Positions 60,443-64,000 of a DNA stretch of 64,000 nucleotides are shown piece by piece; position 1 is the stretch's first letter, and the number at the start of each line of letters is the position of its first letter. The notes beneath the pieces were generated by a model, which was given only the letters and a program-made list of their open reading frames with translations, was not told where the DNA came from and made no database searches. The translations under genes and the position numbers were made by a program. The DNA comes from Pleomorphovibrio marinus (GTDB taxonomy: Bacteria; Bacteroidota; Bacteroidia; Cytophagales; Cyclobacteriaceae). The stretch is taken from assembly GCF_003347495.1 (NCBI RefSeq), contig NZ_QCXY01000001.1, forward strand, positions 1,380,803-1,444,802. Reading direction: 5' to 3'.

Positions 60443-62119
60443 ATGGTAAAGATCTTAAAAAATCATAAAAAAAGGGCCTTAATAGGTCTAGTTGCAATTA
60501 TTTTTTCAGTCGGCTTTCTTTTTGCCTTTTCGGTAAAGAACGACAAGCTTTTCTCCATCGCCAAAAATCTGGACATTTTTGCTTCCCTGATCAGGGAGCT
60601 TGATTCCTACTATGTAGATGAGATTGATCCGGACAATCTGGTAGCGGTAGGAATAAGTGCCATGCTGGAAGAACTTGACCCCTATACCGAATTTATACCG
60701 GAAGAGGATTCGGATGACTTCAGGATGATGACCACAGGAGAATATGGTGGAGTGGGTGCAATGATAGGCAATAGGACTGGTACCAACATGATCCTAATGC
60801 CCTACAAGGGTTTTCCCGCCCAATCAGCCGGGTTGAGGATAGGAGACGAAATTCTCAAGGTGGATTCCGTAAACGTGGTGGACAAACCCACTGCGGAAAT
60901 CTCAAAATTGCTCAAGGGGCCAGCAAACACAAAGGTTAATGTGAAGGTGAAAAGAGGGGATGACACCTTAGCTGTGGAACTTACTCGGAAAAAAATTGTA
61001 ATCAGTAACGTCCCCTATTATGGAATGATAAATGAAGAGGTCGGCTACATTAAACTAGGGGACTTTACCACCAACGCTGCCATGGACGTGAGAAAAGCAG
61101 TAGTGGATTTAAAGGCACAGGGTGCCCAAAAGTTGGTGTTGGACGTGAGGGATAACCCAGGTGGTATATTAAAAGAGGCCATCGAAGTTGTAAATCTTTT
61201 CATTCCAAAGGGAAAAGAAGTCGTAAGCACTAAGGGAAAGCTCCAAAGTGTAAACACGGTATATAAGACCGAAAGATCCCCCTTGGACAAGAACATTCCT
61301 TTGGCCGTACTAATCAACGAAAGAAGTGCTTCCGCTTCTGAAATTGTGGCAGGTGCCCTGCAAGATTATGACAGGGCAGTTTTGATTGGTAGAAAAACTT
61401 TCGGAAAGGGCTTAGTTCAAAGTACTATCCCCTTGTCCTATAACAGTCAGGTAAAAGTTACCACTGCAAAATACTATATCCCCAGCGGAAGATGTATACA
61501 GGCCATAGATTACAGCCAAAAGGATGAAGACGGTAAAGGTAGAAATGTTCCTGACTCACTAAGAAACGTGTTCAAGACAAAGAGCGGTAGGGAAGTTCTC
61601 GACGGTGGAGGAATTGAACCAGATAAAGAAGTGGAAGCCAAGAACTTTGCACCAATTACGTATAGCCTGGTAGCCAGAAGCCTTGTATTTGAATTCGGCA
61701 ATGAGTTTTCACGGAAAAATGAGGCCATCGCAGATCCTCGCTCCTTTGAAATAGCAGATGAACTCTATGAGGATTTCGTGGAATGGCTGGGTGACAAGGA
61801 TTATGACTATACCACAAGGGTAGAAAAAACCATAGAAGACCTTGAAACTTATGCCGAGAAGGAAAAATACTATGAGGATATAAAAGAGGAATTGGCCAAA
61901 CTCAAAAAAAGTGTTTCTCACAGCAAGGAGCAAGACCTAATCACTTTCAAGGAAGAAGTAAAGAGTGTCCTAAAGGACGAAATAATTTCCCGGTATTACT
62001 TCCAGGAAGGGGTGGTGGAGGCTTCCTTGGATAGGGATGAGGAAGTGGAAAGAGCGATAAATGTTCTTCAGGATGGCAGCCTTTATGCCATGTTGCTGAA
62101 ACCTGAAAGGAAAAACTAG
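60443..62119 (+). CDS. S41 family C-terminal processing peptidase
   Basis: The 558-residue protein has a signal anchor (LIGLVAIIFSVGFLFAFSV, residues 13-31), a PDZ domain (about 90-180, GEYGGVGAMIGNRTGTNMIL) and the S41 catalytic domain. The serine is in NERSASASEIVAGALQDY, the lysine in GRKTFGKGLVQSTIPL, so the Ser-Lys dyad is complete. A long charged region with coiled coil closes the protein (KTIEDLETYAEKEKYYEDIK). Such proteases cut envelope proteins from the C terminus. It follows rnpA by 10 bases and is ended by a strong terminator at 62196. Confidence 0.93.
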   Translation: MVKILKNHKKRALIGLVAIIFSVGFLFAFSVKNDKLFSIAKNLDIFASLIRELDSYYVDEIDPDNLVAVGISAMLEELDPYTEFIPEEDSDDFRMMTTGEYGGVGAMIGNRTGTNMILMPYKGFPAQSAGLRIGDEILKVDSVNVVDKPTAEISKLLKGPANTKVNVKVKRGDDTLAVELTRKKIVISNVPYYGMINEEVGYIKLGDFTTNAAMDVRKAVVDLKAQGAQKLVLDVRDNPGGILKEAIEVVNLFIPKGKEVVSTKGKLQSVNTVYKTERSPLDKNIPLAVLINERSASASEIVAGALQDYDRAVLIGRKTFGKGLVQSTIPLSYNSQVKVTTAKYYIPSGRCIQAIDYSQKDEDGKGRNVPDSLRNVFKTKSGREVLDGGGIEPDKEVEAKNFAPITYSLVARSLVFEFGNEFSRKNEAIADPRSFEIADELYEDFVEWLGDKDYDYTTRVEKTIEDLETYAEKEKYYEDIKEELAKLKKSVSHSKEQDLITFKEEVKSVLKDEIISRYYFQEGVVEASLDRDEEVERAINVLQDGSLYAMLLKPERKN

Positions 62120-62195
62120 TTCTTGATTGGATCACACCAACTGAACCTCAGGTTTTGGCATTGTGAGTGTTTCAAATGTTGGTGGTAACAACTAT

Positions 62196-62223
62196 AGGCC
62201 TTTTCGGAGGCCTTATTTTTTTT
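62196..62223 (+). terminator. Terminator of the rpmH-rnpA-S41 unit
   Basis: AGGCCT (62196-62201), loop TTTCGG and AGGCCT (62208-62213) form a six-base stem followed by TATTTTTTTT. It lies about 77 bases after the S41 stop and ends the transcript before the repeat that precedes tsaB. Confidence 0.85.
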
Positions 62224-62329
62224 GGATTTGTAGTCTTAGGAGCTGAGTGGTTTGGTATGTGGCAACCCACGGGATGGAAAGGAAAAGACGGCGGGGTGCA
62301 AATCAGCATACTCCTGTGGAAAGACAAAT

Positions 62330-62422
62330 ATGAATCGAGCCTGCCTGGACAGCAGTCAGGGCATGACGAGCACATCACACACTGGGATGATTATAGACTG
62401 CGAGATTCCATATGGACTTTAA
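62330..62422 (+). CDS. Possible repeat-encoded upstream ORF before tsaB
   Basis: From the head ATG an open frame of 30 codons (MNRACLDSSQGMTSTSHTGM, then IIDCEIPYGL) stops 18 bases before the tsaB start. A longer frame overlapping it in another phase also exists but crosses the terminator. The frame matches the phase of the leader frame before pfkA in the GMII segment. Translation is not shown. Confidence 0.22.
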   Translation: MNRACLDSSQGMTSTSHTGMIIDCEIPYGL

Positions 62423-62440
62423 AAAACAAATTATAATCAT
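62330..62440 (+). repeat. Intergenic repeat, copy upstream of tsaB
   Basis: The copy opens ATGAATCGAGCCTGCCTGGA (62330), contains GGGATGATTATAGACTGCGA and the tail TTTAAAAAACAAATTATAAT, and ends at the tsaB start codon 62441. It lacks the CCCGAAACGAG palindromes of the longer copies but keeps the CCTGGACAGCAGTCAGG inverted repeat. The orientation relative to tsaB is the same as at porD, rpiB and pfkA. Confidence 0.83.
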
Positions 62441-63127
62441 ATGAAAAGAATCTTGTCCATTGAGACCTTTACAAAAGTATGTGCTGTGGCCCTGCATCAG
62501 GAGGGCAAACTTCTCGGGGCCATTAGTTTGCATGATGGTAATGTGCATGGTCAAAAACTTGTGCCCTTGATAGAGGCTTTATTGCTTCAGTTTGGTCTTA
62601 AAGTTTCCCGGTTGGACGCTATAGCGGTGTCTAAGGGGCCAGGTTCCTATACTGGGCTTAGGATAGGCGTTTCTACAGCTAAGGGCTTATGTTATGCCCA
62701 TGACCTTCCCCTAATCGGCATCGATTCCCTAAATGCATATGCCTTTAAGGCCAATAGCCTCTTGAAACCTGGGGATTTGGTGGTTCCAATGATAGATGCC
62801 AGGAGGATGGAGGTATACACTAAGGTGCTTAATCATGAATGGCAAGAGGTAGAATCCATAAAGCCCAAAATCCTTGACGGCGATAGTTTTGGGGAATATT
62901 TATCGTCAGGGAAAGTTTATTTTACCGGCGATGCTAACGAAAAGGTTTCCCAGGTACTCTCTCATCCCAATGCCTATTTTATAGATGGGGTTGAAAGTGT
63001 TGATGAAATGGGCCGTTTGGCTTGGCAGGCATTTAATCGGGGAAGTTTTGAGGATTTGGCCTATTTTGAACCGAACTATCCAAAGGCATTTTTGGTTAAA
63101 AAAGCGAAAAACCCACTTCTACGATGA
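62441..63127 (+). CDS. tsaB: tRNA threonylcarbamoyladenosine protein TsaB
   Basis: TsaB is the scaffold of the TsaBDE complex that makes t6A37 on ANN-decoding tRNAs. The 228-residue protein has the ASKHA fold with MKRILSIETFTKVCAVAL at the start and AVSKGPGSYTGLRIGVSTAK as the TsaB signature, then MIDARRMEVYT. It lacks a metal or catalytic centre as TsaB does. The stop overlaps the start of the next gene by four bases. Its start codon follows directly on a repeat copy. Confidence 0.95.
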   Translation: MKRILSIETFTKVCAVALHQEGKLLGAISLHDGNVHGQKLVPLIEALLLQFGLKVSRLDAIAVSKGPGSYTGLRIGVSTAKGLCYAHDLPLIGIDSLNAYAFKANSLLKPGDLVVPMIDARRMEVYTKVLNHEWQEVESIKPKILDGDSFGEYLSSGKVYFTGDANEKVSQVLSHPNAYFIDGVESVDEMGRLAWQAFNRGSFEDLAYFEPNYPKAFLVKKAKNPLLR

Positions 63128-63633
63128 ATGAAATAATTAACAGAGTTGCCAATAGCCCCCTAGTCTCCTTGGACCTGGAAGAATTTCACACCAAAGGAGA
63201 GAGGGTTTCCTTTGACCTATCCGACTTTCTGTACCAGGGCTTGGTAGTGAAAGAGAAAGAATTCAGAAATTCCTTAAAAGAAATGGACTGGGCCAACTTC
63301 AAAGGAAAATATGTGGCCGTCTTTTGCAGTACAGATGCCATTGTACCCACTTGGGCCTATATGCTTGCAGTTACCTACCTACACCAGGTTGCCAAGGAAA
63401 CTGTAGTAGGGGACATGGATGATTTGGAAAAGTTCCTATTCCAAAAAGCATTGGCTGACTTGGATATGGAGATTTACCGGGACAAGCCCGTGGTGGTGAA
63501 AGGATGCAGTAAAGTCAAAGTCCCCTTATATGCCTATGGTCAGGTCACCAACTTGCTGATGGGCGTTGCAAGGAGTATCATGTATGGAGAACCCTGTAGC
63601 ACAGTACCCTTATACAAAAGGCCTAAGCAGTAA
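63124..63633 (+). CDS. DUF2480 family protein
   Basis: The 169-residue protein matches DUF2480, common in Bacteroidota and without known function: SPLVSLDLEEFHTKGERVSF, WANFKGKYVAVFCSTDAIVP and TNLLMGVARSIMYGEPCSTV. No signal peptide or membrane helix is present. Several cysteines (CSTD, GCSKVKV, PCSTV) could bind metal. It overlaps tsaB by four bases and is translationally coupled to it. Its position just before an rRNA operon is probably incidental. Confidence 0.88.
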   Translation: MNEIINRVANSPLVSLDLEEFHTKGERVSFDLSDFLYQGLVVKEKEFRNSLKEMDWANFKGKYVAVFCSTDAIVPTWAYMLAVTYLHQVAKETVVGDMDDLEKFLFQKALADLDMEIYRDKPVVVKGCSKVKVPLYAYGQVTNLLMGVARSIMYGEPCSTVPLYKRPKQ

Positions 63634-63675
63634 ATTTTGTTTTTCGACAAAAAAATGAATATTTTCGGAAATAGA

Positions 63676-63707
63676 TTTGGTGATTTTAAATGCGGCTTCT
63701 ATATTTG
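63676..63707 (+). promoter_or_regulatory. rRNA operon promoter P1
   Basis: TTTG (63676-63679), 20 bases and TATATTTG (63700-63707) followed by CAC match the Bacteroidota consensus. Transcription would start near 63713. With P2 and the boxA-like site downstream it forms a typical rRNA leader. Confidence 0.75.
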
Positions 63708-63801
63708 CACTCCCAATACGGCAACAAGGGTTTAGTTCTTAAGAAAATTCTCGTTTCGAAACAGGCACAAAACAAAATTTAACAATATTTTTTTTGACCT
63801 A

Positions 63802-63833
63802 TTTGGAAATTCAAACAAAGACTCCGATATTTG
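63802..63833 (+). promoter_or_regulatory. rRNA operon promoter P2
   Basis: TTTG (63802-63805), a spacer of 20 bases and GATATTTG (63826-63833) followed by CA match seven of eight consensus positions. P1 and P2 are 126 bases apart and have the same spacing, indicating tandem promoters. Confidence 0.65.
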
Positions 63834-63908
63834 CATTCGCTTTTCGGGAAAACGATCAGAAAAAGACATAAAGATGTCTCATGTTAGTGGTGAAAATCAC
63901 TAAGTTAA

Positions 63909-63918
63909 GTTCTTTGAA
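63909..63918 (+). promoter_or_regulatory. boxA-like antitermination site
   Basis: GTTCTTTGAA resembles the boxA found in rRNA leaders of Bacteroidota (GTTCTTTGAcA). It lies about 75 bases after P2 and before the start of the 16S gene expected just beyond the window. Confidence 0.6.
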
Positions 63919-63980
63919 GTAGTAAAAGACAGCATTCATAATGAATACCGGAGTGCCGATTTAATTCGGTCAGAAAATTC

Positions 63981-63999
63981 GACACAAGACTTTTGTGTC
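63981..63999 (+). other. Inverted repeat at the start of an expected 16S processing stem
   Basis: GACACAA (63981-63987) and TTGTGTC (63993-63999) pair perfectly over five bases. The window ends here, so I cannot tell whether it is a local hairpin or part of the long stem that surrounds 16S rRNA. Confidence 0.45.
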
Positions 64000-64000
64000 A

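Noticed and set aside
62167..62436. 89-residue open frame before tsaB
   Set aside because: It runs through the terminator stem at 62196 and through the repeat copy, has no family signature, and its only plausible feature is a short hydrophobic stretch made by the T-rich terminator.

Overview
The window is ordinary chromosome of a marine- or soil-type Bacteroidota, most likely order Cytophagales and probably near Cyclobacteriaceae. The evidence is the Bacteroidota promoter grammar (TTTG, about 20 nt, TAnnTTTG), start codons without Shine-Dalgarno sites, SusC/SusD proteins, type IX secretion (a sorting-domain protein and a PorD-like protein), the Bacteroidota-type RpoZ and BamD, DUF4835, DUF2480 and DUF4221-like families. 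The genus is an inference and was not tested. I see no phage, insertion sequence, CRISPR array or tRNA gene.

Layout. 1-8.5 kb holds envelope and core genes: PorD (cut by the window edge), coaBC, rpoZ and bamD read leftward, then a type IX cargo protein and an OstA-like protein, with tilS, a cyclic-nucleotide-binding protein and mdh reading rightward. 8.5-21.5 kb holds a large membrane-anchored protein of unknown function, an MscS channel, a Tat-exported Gfo/Idh/MocA oxidoreductase, a polyprenyl-phosphate-type glycosyltransferase with a flippase-like membrane protein, a glutamyl-tRNA-reductase-like protein that lacks the catalytic cysteine, and an ABC-F ATPase. 21.5-22.1 kb is non-coding and contains degenerate repeats. 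22.1-35.4 kb is a leftward sugar locus: SusC, SusD, a PVC-type cytochrome c lipoprotein, a DUF1080 (3-keto-disaccharide hydrolase family) lipoprotein, a DUF4432 epimerase-like protein, a PMI-like cupin, a TIM-barrel isomerase and a Gfo/Idh/MocA dehydrogenase.

35.7-46.7 kb holds an M23-M20-alanine racemase cassette, a META lipoprotein, purU, a SNF2 helicase, a LolC/E-type permease, rbfA, a polytopic membrane protein and rpiB. 46.7-51 kb has tatC, glyA and pfkA with a striking repeat family. 51-56.5 kb encodes secreted and four-helix proteins and an M16 peptidase operon. 56.7-57.5 kb is a broken phosphoesterase gene. 57.6-63.6 kb has DoxX, an M61 peptidase, rpmH-rnpA, an S41 protease, tsaB and a DUF2480 gene. 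The last 370 bases carry two tandem promoters and a boxA-like site, the leader of an rRNA operon whose 16S gene should begin just outside the window.

Two things stand out. First, the sugar locus has uptake genes plus a full set of candidate 3-keto-glycoside enzymes but no classical glycoside hydrolase. Second, an intergenic repeat occurs in at least seven copies or tails, and every tail is followed directly by ATGAAA or a close match: in four cases this is the start codon of porD, rpiB, pfkA or tsaB, always in the same orientation, and in three cases it is the head of the next copy.
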